From: an uncultured bacterium
GTDB lineage: Bacteria > Bacillota_I > Bacilli_A > RF39 > UBA660
NCBI GenBank assembly: GCA_959020415.1
Contig: CAUERX010000011.1
Coordinates: forward strand, 1-39,256
Direction of reading: 5' to 3'
Length of the DNA: 39,256 bases
A program made the position numbers and the translations under genes. Positions within the stretch are counted from its first letter, which is position 1, and the number at the start of each line of letters is the position of its first letter. A model generated the notes under the pieces. It saw nothing but the letters and a program-made list of their open reading frames with translations, did no database searches and was not told the origin of the DNA. This document shows, one piece after another, positions 15,347 through 23,280 of this stretch.

Positions 15347-16615
15347 TTATATTCCTAATAAGTTTTTTACTTCATTTATAAATTCATTGTCTATATCTAA
15401 AAATTCTGCTACTCTTGTTGCCAAAATTCTTTTAACAGAATCTTCATTTCTAACTCCATCAATTGTAGTTTCTTGAAAAAATTCTTCTTTTGTTTGTGGA
15501 ATCTTATCTAATGTAATACCTAGAATATTATTTATCAAATCTAAAGGTGCATACAATTCTATGCAGTCTTTTTGCAAACAATTATCATCATTAGTATCGC
15601 CATCTTTAATTATCAAACAATTTTTACCTAAATTTTCTAACTCCACTTTTAGATTATCAGCATTACTTTCCCCACCAGCAGGTAATAAAATATAATCTGA
15701 ATCTTTTCCTAGTATGTTAATTGCTTTTTTAAACCATGGCAAATCATATTTTCCTTCAACTAACAAGTATTTTTTTTCTTCGGTGTTATCTAAACAGCTT
15801 AATAGTTCAGATAATGTTTTATAATTATTGGTATATAGCGGTATTATGTTTGCCATGTTTCTAACCTCCATAATTTTCTTGGAGTGAGTTGTTAAAATTG
15901 TTTGGCCAATTTTATTTTGTAATTCAGATATCATATTTTGACAATTATTTATCGAAAATGAATTTTCTATTTCATCAATTCCTACTATTACATTATCGTA
16001 ATTATTTCCTACCAATAATGCGTACATTAAATTTTTTTGAAAACCAGATCCTCTTGCCTCAACTGGTATGCCATTGCTAGAAACATTAAATTTTATTGCA
16101 GCATCATACTTTAAAGCTTGCTCACCAACAATTGTAGTATTTTCATTATTAACAATAATTAACTCATTATCTACTCCATCAATTACTTCATTAACCGAAT
16201 TTTGCAAAGTCGTTTTTAATTCATCCAATAATTCTTCTCTAGTATTACTAAGGGTTTTAGCAATAGCCAACTGAGTTATTAATTGTTTAGGGTCATAAGC
16301 AGAAACAGGAATATAAATATATCTCAAATTATCTATATCAGAAATATTGTCTGACGAAGAGTTCAGCTTATACGAAGAAGGTGTATAAATTTTTTTATAA
16401 AAATTTTTATTTACTAATATGCCTATTTCAACAGGTTGTGTTAGATCTCTTACAAAAGATTTATCTACCTTTTCCTGATTAAAGAAAATATCTAATGCTT
16501 GCAATACAGTTGATTTTCCAGCATCATTTTCTCCAATCAAAATATTATGTTTATCAATCGGAATACTCATTTTTTCAAACGCTTTAAAATTTTTTATGTA
16601 TATTTGCTCTATCAT
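15347..16615 (-). CDS. OLD-family AAA ATPase/TOPRIM nuclease
   Basis: A 422-aa protein combining an SMC/RecF-like ATPase and a TOPRIM nuclease domain, as in the OLD exonucleases used in phage defence. Walker A is GENDAGKST (28-36), the ABC-like signature ARGSGFQ (about 187-193), Walker B VIVGIDEIE (Asp214, Glu215) and the switch His244 in TTHSKK. The TOPRIM part has Glu287 in LLVEGKYD and DGDTND (Asp338, Asp340). There is no partner helicase next door, unlike Gabija or class 2 OLD, so it is a stand-alone type. ATG 16615 follows GAGGAGGT. It is convergent with the relaxase and sits near the element's right end. Confidence 0.85.
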   Translation of the reverse strand: MIEQIYIKNFKAFEKMSIPIDKHNILIGENDAGKSTVLQALDIFFNQEKVDKSFVRDLTQPVEIGILVNKNFYKKIYTPSSYKLNSSSDNISDIDNLRYIYIPVSAYDPKQLITQLAIAKTLSNTREELLDELKTTLQNSVNEVIDGVDNELIIVNNENTTIVGEQALKYDAAIKFNVSSNGIPVEARGSGFQKNLMYALLVGNNYDNVIVGIDEIENSFSINNCQNMISELQNKIGQTILTTHSKKIMEVRNMANIIPLYTNNYKTLSELLSCLDNTEEKKYLLVEGKYDLPWFKKAINILGKDSDYILLPAGGESNADNLKVELENLGKNCLIIKDGDTNDDNCLQKDCIELYAPLDLINNILGITLDKIPQTKEEFFQETTIDGVRNEDSVKRILATRVAEFLDIDNEFINEVKNLLGI

Positions 16616-16637
16616 AAATACCTCCTCTACATAAAGC

Positions 16638-16673
16638 AAAAAGCAGCATAAACATTATAAGTTTAATACTGCT
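16638..16673 (-). promoter_or_regulatory. Leader hairpin with U-tract (attenuator) of the OLD gene
   Basis: AGCAG...CTGCT (16642-16673) forms an imperfect 12-bp dyad with GTTT/AAAC inner pairs, followed by five T on the minus strand. An extended -10 (TGATATAAT, 16687-16695) places transcription start upstream of it, so the hairpin is in the mRNA leader. It could also serve as an operator. Confidence 0.55.
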
Positions 16674-16686
16674 CACTTATGTATTT

Positions 16687-16695
16687 ATTATATCA
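16687..16695 (-). promoter_or_regulatory. Extended -10 promoter of the OLD gene
   Basis: TGATATAAT on the minus strand, matching the TGnTATAAT extended -10, without a clear -35. Confidence 0.55.
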
Positions 16696-16732
16696 TGAAT
16701 TCTTACAATAATCGACAAAAATAATACAGTTA

Positions 16733-16761
16733 TTGATTTATGTTAAGTTTTATTATATAAT
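16733..16761 (+). promoter_or_regulatory. Promoter of the right-end transcript
   Basis: TTGATT (16733-16738) and TATAAT (16756-16761) with exactly 17 bases between. It fires toward the right end of the element. Confidence 0.7.
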
Positions 16762-16767
16762 CTATTT

Positions 16768-16862
16768 AACGAGTGAGGGATATTTTTTTGATAAAAGGTT
16801 TAAAACCCTCTTATCAATCGCTCCATTTGCAGTTAACTCAAGTTCGTTCTTGAGTTTTTTTA
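16768..16862 (+). ncRNA. Short transcript: small RNA or leader with mini-ORF
   Basis: Between the promoter at 16733 and a strong terminator (16835-16861) lies about 95 nt. It can fold with GAGGG (16775-16779) on CCCTC (16806-16810), or as the alternative hairpin TTGATAA...TTATCAA (16788-16817). A 21-codon ORF (TTG 16788, GAGGGA upstream) ends with TGA at 16851-16853 inside the terminator stem, an attenuation-like layout. In the integrated form no gene follows on this strand; in a circular form the transcript would point across the junction to tRNA-Gly and the recombinase. Confidence 0.5.
16835..16861 (+). terminator. Terminator at the right end of the element
   Basis: AACTCAAG / CTTGAGTT perfect 8-bp stem, TTCGTT loop, followed by seven T. 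Confidence 0.9.
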
Positions 16863-16872
16863 TGCCCAAAAT

Positions 16873-16892
16873 CTCCCGTAGTCAACTTGGAA
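16873..16892 (-). repeat. Inverted partial copy of tRNA-Gly anticodon/T-stem part (predicted right end)
   Basis: Its reverse complement matches tRNA-Gly 9952-9971 in 19 of 20 bases. It starts two bases after the part found at 9822-9849, so the two ends together represent one inverted tRNA-Gly copy. Confidence 0.85.
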
Positions 16893-16964
16893 ATTACCAA
16901 ATAAAAAGAATCACTACTAAAAAAGTGATATCTTTATAATGTTTTACCAAAAAGTAATAATAAT

Positions 16965-17510
16965 TTATCTATTACATAGTTCAAATACCTTTCTAATTGT
17001 ATTAGCCGTTCTTATAGTTATCCTGTTTGAAATTTCTGTGCTTGCTGTTTTTGACCACCAATTTGTTTTTCGATAATCTTTCAAACTATAAGACCAAAAA
17101 ATATTATTCTTATATTCCTGTACATGTTCCAAAGGCACCTTTGGCTCTCCAATAGCACTATATACTTCATTGTAAGTGGTAGGCGGAATTACAAAAATTA
17201 TATTATCATATATTTCTTTATTACCCAATCCCCACCATTTAGGACAATTATTTAATAAATATTCTAATTCAACTTTAGTAATAATAAACACAGGAATATT
17301 TAAACAAAACTTGCCATTAATTATTTCTTCAATATTCATTTTTATAGTGTCTTTATCATCAATATCACTTTCAAAAATAACATTACCACTATTGAGATAA
17401 GTAATAACATTTTTGTATTTCTTTTCTAACTCTATTTTAAGTTCAGCCATTGACACCTTATTTTTTCCACTTATATTAATGCCTCTTAATAAAGCAATAT
17501 ATTTAATCAT
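16965..17510 (-). CDS. DUF1697 family protein
   Basis: A 181-aa protein of the DUF1697 family, of unknown biochemical function. The conserved start YIALLRGINISGKNKVSMAEL, then YLNSGNVIFES and the C-terminal KTASTEISNRITIRTANT are typical. GGGAGGT precedes the ATG and a TATAAT lies further upstream. It is the first gene on the right side of the mobile element and appears untouched by it. Confidence 0.88.
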   Translation of the reverse strand: MIKYIALLRGINISGKNKVSMAELKIELEKKYKNVITYLNSGNVIFESDIDDKDTIKMNIEEIINGKFCLNIPVFIITKVELEYLLNNCPKWWGLGNKEIYDNIIFVIPPTTYNEVYSAIGEPKVPLEHVQEYKNNIFWSYSLKDYRKTNWWSKTASTEISNRITIRTANTIRKVFELCNR

Positions 17511-17638
17511 AATTTACCTCCCAAGTTATTTGTAATAACCCTCACCTTTAAATAAATTATATAACAAATAATAATCCAAAGCAACAAAACTACCAGCATG
17601 CATTATTCATAATAAAACCCAAATAAATAAAAGTCAAA

Positions 17639-17672
17639 AAAGAATTAGCTTTATACAAACTAACTCTTCCTT
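17639..17672 (-). terminator. Terminator of the AraC-type gene
   Basis: GAGTTAG / CTAATTC stem (one G-T pair) and TTTTTT on the minus strand just after the stop. Confidence 0.7.
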
Positions 17673-17679
17673 CATAAAA

Positions 17680-18537
17680 TTATTTTTTCTTAACAGGTAT
17701 CCAGATTTCACCATAATAGTTTTCATCTTCCACCCCATTTGGATATTTTGTAGGATCTTCATACATTTCAATATTATATCCTTCTGCAATTTCATAATTT
17801 TTGTTATTTGGTAACCATTCAGTAAAAATCTTTTCGTTTATTTCCTGAATAGTTTTAGCAGAAGGTCCAACACAAGGAAATACTGCCCAAGTATGTTTTG
17901 GAATAACTCTCGTAATAAATCCCTCTGGCACCTCTAACGTAGGAATATAGTTATCGGCAATCATATAATTAAATTCATTACCACCCATCTCTAAATCCAT
18001 ATTAATTCCGTAAAGTCCGCATACAACTCTATCCTTCCCAGAATTAAAATATTCTTTCCATAGTTTAGGTACATCTACCGTAGCACTTTCATACTTAAAA
18101 GTTTTTGAAAGTCCCATCACCGTAAAAGCATCCTTATCAATAATTTTGTAATCCATAGTATAACCACCTTTCAATGAAAATTTTACTTTCAAAGGCGCAA
18201 AAGATTTAACTAATGCCCCTTCCTTGCGAACAGCGGTCAGTGTAATATTATGGAATCTTAAAAACGCTTTTGTAAAACTATCCGGAGAATCATAACCATA
18301 TTTAAGCGCTATATCTATAATTCTTTCCTGTGAATGAAGCAAATCATTACCCGCAAGAGAAAGTCTACGCTTTCGGATATACTCGGCAACCGTAAATCCA
18401 CAAAGCATTGCAAATCCCCTTTGAAAATAAAATGGTGAAATACACACGTGTTTTGCAATATCATCAACCGTTAAATCTTCAGTTAAATTTTCTTCAATAT
18501 AATTAATAGCCTCACTAATACTCTCCATCCATCCCAT
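17680..18537 (-). CDS. AraC-family regulator with GyrI-like effector domain
   Basis: A 285-aa transcription factor. Residues 5-105 are the double HTH of the AraC family (EENLTEDLTVDDIAKHVCIS, FQRGF, then GYDSPDSFTKAFLRFHNITL). From about residue 128 a GyrI-like small-molecule-binding domain begins (YKIIDKDAFTVMGLSKTFKY) and ends with YYGEIWIPVKK. This Rob/SoxS-GyrI layout often senses drugs or cationic amphiphiles. GAGGAGG precedes the ATG. Its target is not evident; it is monocistronic. Confidence 0.9.
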   Translation of the reverse strand: MGWMESISEAINYIEENLTEDLTVDDIAKHVCISPFYFQRGFAMLCGFTVAEYIRKRRLSLAGNDLLHSQERIIDIALKYGYDSPDSFTKAFLRFHNITLTAVRKEGALVKSFAPLKVKFSLKGGYTMDYKIIDKDAFTVMGLSKTFKYESATVDVPKLWKEYFNSGKDRVVCGLYGINMDLEMGGNEFNYMIADNYIPTLEVPEGFITRVIPKHTWAVFPCVGPSAKTIQEINEKIFTEWLPNNKNYEIAEGYNIEMYEDPTKYPNGVEDENYYGEIWIPVKKK

Positions 18538-18617
18538 AATATATCTTCCTCCTCGTTCGTAATTCCATAATACATCATTTAAAAATAGTATACCCGATTT
18601 TTTATGCTTTCTTTTGT

Positions 18618-19097
18618 CTAAGTCTTATTAATATAATCAATTAATGGCTTTAAATTCTCTTCCTTTACATAATTAGCACCATTTTTAAAAAGCCCCATCA
18701 TCTCCTTATCTAAAGAACCATCTTTCTCCATCGCTTTACCAACCATTTGAAATATTTTTTTATAAACTCCCTTTAATTTATCATAGTTAATACCACCACG
18801 CATATAAAAAACAGGTATGTCTATATTATTAGCTTTTCTTAAATCTTCAATATAGTTTTCACTTTGCGGATATACTCCAACAGCACCACAACACCTTACA
18901 TCATAATTTTTTAATGCCTTACTTAATCCTTTAATTTTCGTTGCAAAAATCCAACCCAAAAATATTATCTCATCATTTTTAGATAATTTATTTTTTGCCT
19001 CTTCTAATGAATAAAATGGAACATTCAAATTTCTACTTAAAAGCTCCGCATACTTCATTGTATGACCTGTACCACTTTGATAAACAATTGCCTTCAT
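18618..19097 (-). CDS. Flavodoxin-like protein
   Basis: A 159-aa flavodoxin-fold protein. The FMN phosphate loop is YQSGTGHTMKYAELL near residues 7-21, and the following strands (EIIFLGWIFATKIKGL, CCGAVGVYP) fit the fold. The C-terminal helix region with YKKIFQMVGKAMEKDG resembles the flavodoxin-domain proteins of protoporphyrinogen oxidase type, so an electron-transfer role is likely. AGGAGGT precedes the ATG. It lies downstream of the peroxide-stress operon but behind a terminator. Confidence 0.8.
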   Translation of the reverse strand: MKAIVYQSGTGHTMKYAELLSRNLNVPFYSLEEAKNKLSKNDEIIFLGWIFATKIKGLSKALKNYDVRCCGAVGVYPQSENYIEDLRKANNIDIPVFYMRGGINYDKLKGVYKKIFQMVGKAMEKDGSLDKEMMGLFKNGANYVKEENLKPLIDYINKT

Positions 19098-19149
19098 AAA
19101 TACCTCCTAAATTCCCTAATCTAATTATAACATCAAAATCGCAAACAAA

Positions 19150-19172
19150 AAGTAGACAATTACGTCTACTTT
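19150..19172 (-). terminator. Terminator of the perR-rbr operon
   Basis: AAGTAGAC / GTCTACTT perfect stem with a 6-nt loop, then TTTTTG on the minus strand; it begins within the final stop codon. Confidence 0.85.
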
Positions 19173-20598
19173 ACACATGTTTAATATCTGTATATTTTGA
19201 TATTTCACGATTTACAGTTCTAATGTCATTTAAATTAAGATCATGCACATCATTGTGTCCTGTAATTCGTCCAAAAACTTTCAGTTCCTCATTAACAACA
19301 TTAAGATAATTTTCCAGTCTTTCAGCACTTTTTTGAACATTTAAGCGCTTAACTAAACTATCATCCTGCGTTGCCACCCCAACTGGACAAATTCCACTAT
19401 TACAAATACGATACTGCTGACAAGCGATAGCCATCATTGCCGCTGTTGCAATTGCCACCGCATCAGCTCCCATTGCTAAAGCTTTAGCAAAATCTGCTGA
19501 AGTTCGTAAACCTCCTGTAATAATTAAATCAATATCTTTATTATGCTTATCTAAATATTTACGCGCTCTATGCAAAGCATAAATAGTTGGCACCGAAGTT
19601 GCATCCCTAATAAACTTTGGACTAGCACCTGTTGCCCCGCCACGACCATCAATAGTTATAAAATCTGGGTCAGCAAAGCAAGCAACTTCTAAATCATCTT
19701 CAATCCTTCCAGCCGCAAGTTTAATACCAATTGGCTTCCCATCGGATTTTTCTCGTAAACTAGAAACTAATTTTTTAAGATCTTCTTTCGAATTAATATC
19801 TTCAAATTTAGATGGACTAATAATATCCTCTCCTGAATTTTTACCACGAACTTCAGCAATCTTTTCAGTCACCTTAACTCCCGGTAACATACCACCCATT
19901 CCTGGCTTCGTCCCTTGTCCAATCTTAATTTCGATTGCATCGACCTTTTTCAAATTTTCATCGTTTACACTATATTTATTAGGAACATATTCAAAAATAT
20001 ATTTATAAGCCTTATCAAATTCTTCTGGTAAAATACCACCTTCACCACTTGATGTCGCCGTTTTAACCTTACTACTACCAAGCGCTAAAGCTTCTTTAGC
20101 TTCCCTTGATAAAGCGCCAAATGACATATGTGAAATAATAACTGGACTATCGATAACTAAAGGTTTTTTAGCTTTCTTTCCAATTATTGTTTCTAAACTA
20201 ACATCATCTTCCTCCATGAGTGGCATTGGATTAAGCTGCGCCCCCATTACAAGCACATCATCAAAATTAGGCATCTTTAATTTAGTTCCCATAGCCGATA
20301 TAATCATTTCACCAGTTTTCGCCATTTCATGAATATCTTTCATGTAGCCTTCAACTGAATCATTATCCCGTTCATACTCTTTTAAATAATTTTCCAATTT
20401 ATTTTCTGAAGTATTTTCCTTAAGAACCATAAGTTCCTCTTTAACTAAAGGGCTTTCCTCTTCGGCTAATTTCTCAAATAAATATTTAGGAGCCCCGCAC
20501 ATTGGACATTTCCAATCATCAGGTAAATCCGCAAATTTAACTTTTTCCACAGCCTCATCATAAATATGGCCACATAATTTGCACTTATACTTGCTCAT
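19171..20598 (-). CDS. Rubredoxin fused to an FMN-binding glutamate-synthase domain
   Basis: A 475-aa redox protein. Residues 1-40 are a rubredoxin with Cys6, Cys9, Cys31 and Cys34 holding one iron. The rest is the FMN/Fe-S domain of glutamate synthase: SFGALSREAKEALALGSSK, GQGTKPGMGGMLPG, TIDGRGGATGASP, and a 3Fe-4S motif in RICNSGICPVGVATQ. No glutaminase domain is present. Its ATG overlaps the rbr stop (TAATG), so translation is coupled. In this operon it probably passes electrons between flavin, Fe-S and rubredoxin centres, possibly to rubrerythrin; genuine glutamate synthesis is not excluded. Confidence 0.88.
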   Translation of the reverse strand: MSKYKCKLCGHIYDEAVEKVKFADLPDDWKCPMCGAPKYLFEKLAEEESPLVKEELMVLKENTSENKLENYLKEYERDNDSVEGYMKDIHEMAKTGEMIISAMGTKLKMPNFDDVLVMGAQLNPMPLMEEDDVSLETIIGKKAKKPLVIDSPVIISHMSFGALSREAKEALALGSSKVKTATSSGEGGILPEEFDKAYKYIFEYVPNKYSVNDENLKKVDAIEIKIGQGTKPGMGGMLPGVKVTEKIAEVRGKNSGEDIISPSKFEDINSKEDLKKLVSSLREKSDGKPIGIKLAAGRIEDDLEVACFADPDFITIDGRGGATGASPKFIRDATSVPTIYALHRARKYLDKHNKDIDLIITGGLRTSADFAKALAMGADAVAIATAAMMAIACQQYRICNSGICPVGVATQDDSLVKRLNVQKSAERLENYLNVVNEELKVFGRITGHNDVHDLNLNDIRTVNREISKYTDIKHV

Positions 20599-21152
20599 TA
20601 ATAATTTTCAGCCTTTAATTCAAAATAAGCTTTTGGATGTGCACAAACTGGACAAATAGCCGGTGCTTCTTCTCCATAATGAATGTGTCCACAATTACGG
20701 CAAACCCACATTTTTGGAGCTTCTTTTTTAAATACAGTTTCATCTTTAACAGATTCTAATAATTGTAAATATCTCTCTTCATGAGATTTTTCAATTTTAG
20801 CTACTTCTTCAAATAAGTAAGCAATATAATCGAATCCTTCTTCTTTTGCTGTTTTAGCAAATTCAGCATACATGTCTGTCCATTCATAGTTTTCACCTTC
20901 AGCTGCTAATTTCAAAGCTTCTTTAGTATCAACTTTTAAACTATCTTTAATTTCACCACCAAATAATAATTTTAACCACATTTTAGCATGTTCTTTTTCA
21001 TTATTAGCAGTCTCCTCAAAAATAGCTCCAATTTGTTGATAACCTTCACTTTTAGCAGTTGATGCAAAATAAGTATATTTGTTTCTAGCTTGGCTTTCTC
21101 CTGCAAAAGCAGTTAATAAGTTTGCTTCAGTTTTACTTCCTTTTAATTCCAT
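20598..21152 (-). CDS. rbr: Rubrerythrin
   Basis: A 184-aa rubrerythrin, the main cytoplasmic peroxide reductase of many anaerobes. The diiron site residues are visible: Glu19, Glu52 and His55 in ETANNEKEH, and Glu121 and His124 in EKSHEERY. The C-terminal rubredoxin domain has Cys151, Cys154, Cys167 and Cys170. Its ATG abuts the perR stop directly, with AAGGAGAG inside the end of perR, so both are translated together. Confidence 0.97.
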   Translation of the reverse strand: MELKGSKTEANLLTAFAGESQARNKYTYFASTAKSEGYQQIGAIFEETANNEKEHAKMWLKLLFGGEIKDSLKVDTKEALKLAAEGENYEWTDMYAEFAKTAKEEGFDYIAYLFEEVAKIEKSHEERYLQLLESVKDETVFKKEAPKMWVCRNCGHIHYGEEAPAICPVCAHPKAYFELKAENY

Positions 21153-21527
21153 TTAAATCTCTCCTTCTTTCTTTTGGCATTCTTCACAAATACCTTTAAA
21201 ATTAATCTCGTAATCCATTACTTTATTATTACCAATCAAGATATTTTCGTTTAAAAAATCTCCATGAACATCAATAATTTTTAAACACTTAGAACAAATA
21301 AAATGAGCGTGTTCATCATTGCGGTCAAAGCGGTCAATATTATCATCCATTTTAATCCTTCTTATCATTCCTAAGTCTGCTAGTAAATTAAGATTGCGGT
21401 AAACAGTTCCTAAACTAATATTAGGCATCTCTTCTAAACACTTTTCATGCACTTCACTAGCCGATGGATGCGAATAACTATTATTGATAATTTCCAAAAT
21501 TAGATCTTTTTGTCTCGTATTCCGCAA
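21153..21527 (-). CDS. perR: Fur-family peroxide regulator (PerR type)
   Basis: A 124-aa Fur/PerR repressor. The winged helix spans about 1-75 (RNTRQKDLILEIINNSYSHP, GTVYRNLNLLADLGMI). The regulatory metal site residues His20, Asp68, His73 and His75 fit the PerR pattern, and the structural zinc has CSKC (78-81) and CEEC (114-117). The start is a TTG at 21527 with GAGGGA upstream; longer in-frame starts would add a hydrophobic stretch unlike the family and run through the promoter. A 23-bp palindrome overlaps its own start region, so autorepression is likely. It leads the operon perR-rbr-rubredoxin fusion. Confidence 0.9.
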   Translation of the reverse strand: MRNTRQKDLILEIINNSYSHPSASEVHEKCLEEMPNISLGTVYRNLNLLADLGMIRRIKMDDNIDRFDRNDEHAHFICSKCLKIIDVHGDFLNENILIGNNKVMDYEINFKGICEECQKKEGEI

Positions 21528-21543
21528 AAATATCCCTCTTTTC

Positions 21544-21594
21544 TTATTAGTAATGGTTACTAATAAAATTATATCACAAATAGTAAAAGTTACA
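21544..21594 (-). promoter_or_regulatory. perR promoter and palindromic operator
   Basis: TTATTAGTAA and TTACTAATAA, separated by 3 bases (21544-21566), form a perfect 10-bp dyad. It lies just downstream of TATAAT, with TTGTAA 16 bases further up, so it covers the transcription start. It differs from the classical TTATAATnATTATAA Per box but has its AT-rich dyad character. Confidence 0.8.
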
Positions 21595-21611
21595 ACCCCA
21601 AAACAAAAAAA

Positions 21612-21630
21612 AATCCCTAAAACGGGATAT
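21612..21630 (-). terminator. Terminator of the 179-aa gene
   Basis: ATCCC / GGGAT stem with a 6-nt loop followed by about ten T on the minus strand, ahead of the perR promoter. Confidence 0.8.
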
Positions 21631-21633
21631 TCA

Positions 21634-22173
21634 TTAAATAGTTCCTCTTTTTTTAACAAAACCTTTACTAATACCAGATAAATAACTACTAACATCTCTA
21701 GTACTTTGATTTAATTCATCAATAAATTCAGATACACCTAATGAATTATCATCATTATATTTTTCTAAGTCCTCGGCCGTTAAAGTTTTGGCTGGAATTC
21801 TCGACTGACCAACAACCGCCAAAGAGGATGGTAAATTAATAAAGCTATTCATAAAAGTTAAATTAGGTTCTTTAGCAAAAGCTTCAATTAATTCATTGTT
21901 TAATATAAGACCACCCGGTAATCTATAATAATAACTAGCAACTGGTTTATAATAGTCACTCTTTACTACTTCTTCAACTTCCTCAAGTAAAGCATAACTT
22001 AATCTTTTAGTTTTAAATGGCACATATTCCAATCCTGAGCAACTAAAGCATGCTTTTCTTAAATACGATATATGCACAGTTTTATAGTTAGTCACTCTTC
22101 TTTCCAAAGACACTAAATTATCTACTAACAAATCGCTATTATCTGAAAAAGGTTGAATATCAATAAAAGACAT
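21634..22173 (-). CDS. Hypothetical protein
   Basis: A 179-aa soluble protein I do not recognise. AAAGGAG lies 8 bases before the ATG at 22173; the longer in-frame start has no such site. It contains a CFSC motif near residue 43 and a Tyr-rich segment (SYYYRLPGGLILNNELIEAF), and ends in a basic tail (FVKKRGTI). It is divergent from the SDR gene and separated from perR by a terminator, so it is a single gene. Confidence 0.6.
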   Translation of the reverse strand: MSFIDIQPFSDNSDLLVDNLVSLERRVTNYKTVHISYLRKACFSCSGLEYVPFKTKRLSYALLEEVEEVVKSDYYKPVASYYYRLPGGLILNNELIEAFAKEPNLTFMNSFINLPSSLAVVGQSRIPAKTLTAEDLEKYNDDNSLGVSEFIDELNQSTRDVSSYLSGISKGFVKKRGTI

Positions 22174-22279
22174 AAATCTTCTCCTTTGCTTAATGAGTTT
22201 AACATATCTTAAGCAAAAAATCAATTGTTACACCTTTTGCCCATTTGAATAAAATATTTATAGAAAAGAAGAGATTTAC

Positions 22280-23211
22280 TTGAACGAAAAATTTAAATGT
22301 AATTCCTGTGACAGAACTGATGCCTATGGTCTTACAGGCATAAATACCTGTGGTATCGGAACTAAATGTAAAGACTTCATTGTCAAAGCGCTACCACAAG
22401 CACAAGATGTTCAACCAGGTTTAGAATATATGATGGAACCTTTACCAATTTTTGATAATCCAAATTATCAAGGTAGTGGCAAACTAAAAAATAAAACCGC
22501 TATTATCACCGGTGGTGATTCTGGCATTGGTAGATCAGTTGCCGTTCATTTCGCCAAGGAAGGGGCTAAGCCTATTATAATGAGCACGAAGACGCTAAAT
22601 ACACAAAAGGTTACATTGAATCATTAGGAAGACCTTGCCTTCTAATTTCAGGCGATATTAAAGATCCTTGTTTCCGTAACAACATTATTCAAAAAACACT
22701 TGAAACTTATGGGCAAATTGACGTACTAGTCAATAATGCCGGAGTCCAATTTCAACAAAAAAACCTAGAAGATATTTCTAATGAACAATTCGATTTTACA
22801 TTAAAAACCAATATCTATTCTATGTTTTATTTAACCAAAGCTGCTTTACCTTATATGCAAAAAGGTTCTATAATCAATACAACCTCAATTACAACCTTCT
22901 ATGGAGAACCTGAATTAATCGATTATGTTACTAGCAAGGGCGCTATTGTCGGATTCACTAGAGCCCTTGCCACTAATCTAGCCACTAAAGGCATAAGAGT
23001 CAATGCAATTGCTCCAGGTTATTTTTGGACCGCTTTGCAACCAGCCTGCTGGGAGCCTAATAAAATACCAACCTTAGGCGCTGATGCTGATATGCAAAGA
23101 ATGGCTGATCCATATGAAATAGCTCCCGCCTTCGTTTACTTAGCAAGTGATGATTCATCGTACACAACTGGCCAAGTAATCCATGTAAATGGTGGACAGT
23201 ATAAGGGGTAA
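22280..23211 (+). pseudogene. SDR-family oxidoreductase, frameshifted
   Basis: The reading frame from TTG 22280 gives an N-terminal extension with CNSCDR and a Rossmann start (KTAIITGGDSGIGRSVAVHF). After EGAKP it breaks at about 22571-22579. The other frame continues without stops to 23211: NEHEDAKYTKGYIESLG, VLVNNAGVQ and the catalytic Ser...YVTSK, ending GQVIHVNGGQ. Around the break a few residues of the second strand are also missing, so it looks like a small deletion. The gene is otherwise complete, like NAD(P)-dependent dehydrogenases of the YghA/general-stress type. Confidence 0.85.
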
Positions 23212-23227
23212 TCCTTATACTTTTTAT
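23199..23227 (+). terminator. Terminator of the SDR gene
   Basis: GTATAAGG / CCTTATAC perfect stem with a 6-nt loop and TTTTT, covering the stop codon. Confidence 0.85.
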
Positions 23228-23236
23228 TTGAAACAA

Positions 23237-23268
23237 AAAAAATGAATTTCTAAAATAGAAATTCACTT
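23237..23268 (-). terminator. Terminator of the M16 pair
   Basis: GAATTTC / GAAATTC stem, 7-nt loop, then ATTTTTTTT on the minus strand. Confidence 0.8.
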
Positions 23269-23280
23269 TTAACTATATTT

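Noticed and set aside
16753..16827. Possible tRNA ending in CGCTCCA
   Set aside because: The end resembles tRNA-Gly, but there is no TTCGA T loop and no matching acceptor strand.
16733..16939. 68-aa open frame at the right end of the element
   Set aside because: No Shine-Dalgarno, its start lies in the -35 box of a good promoter, and it crosses a strong terminator and the element boundary.
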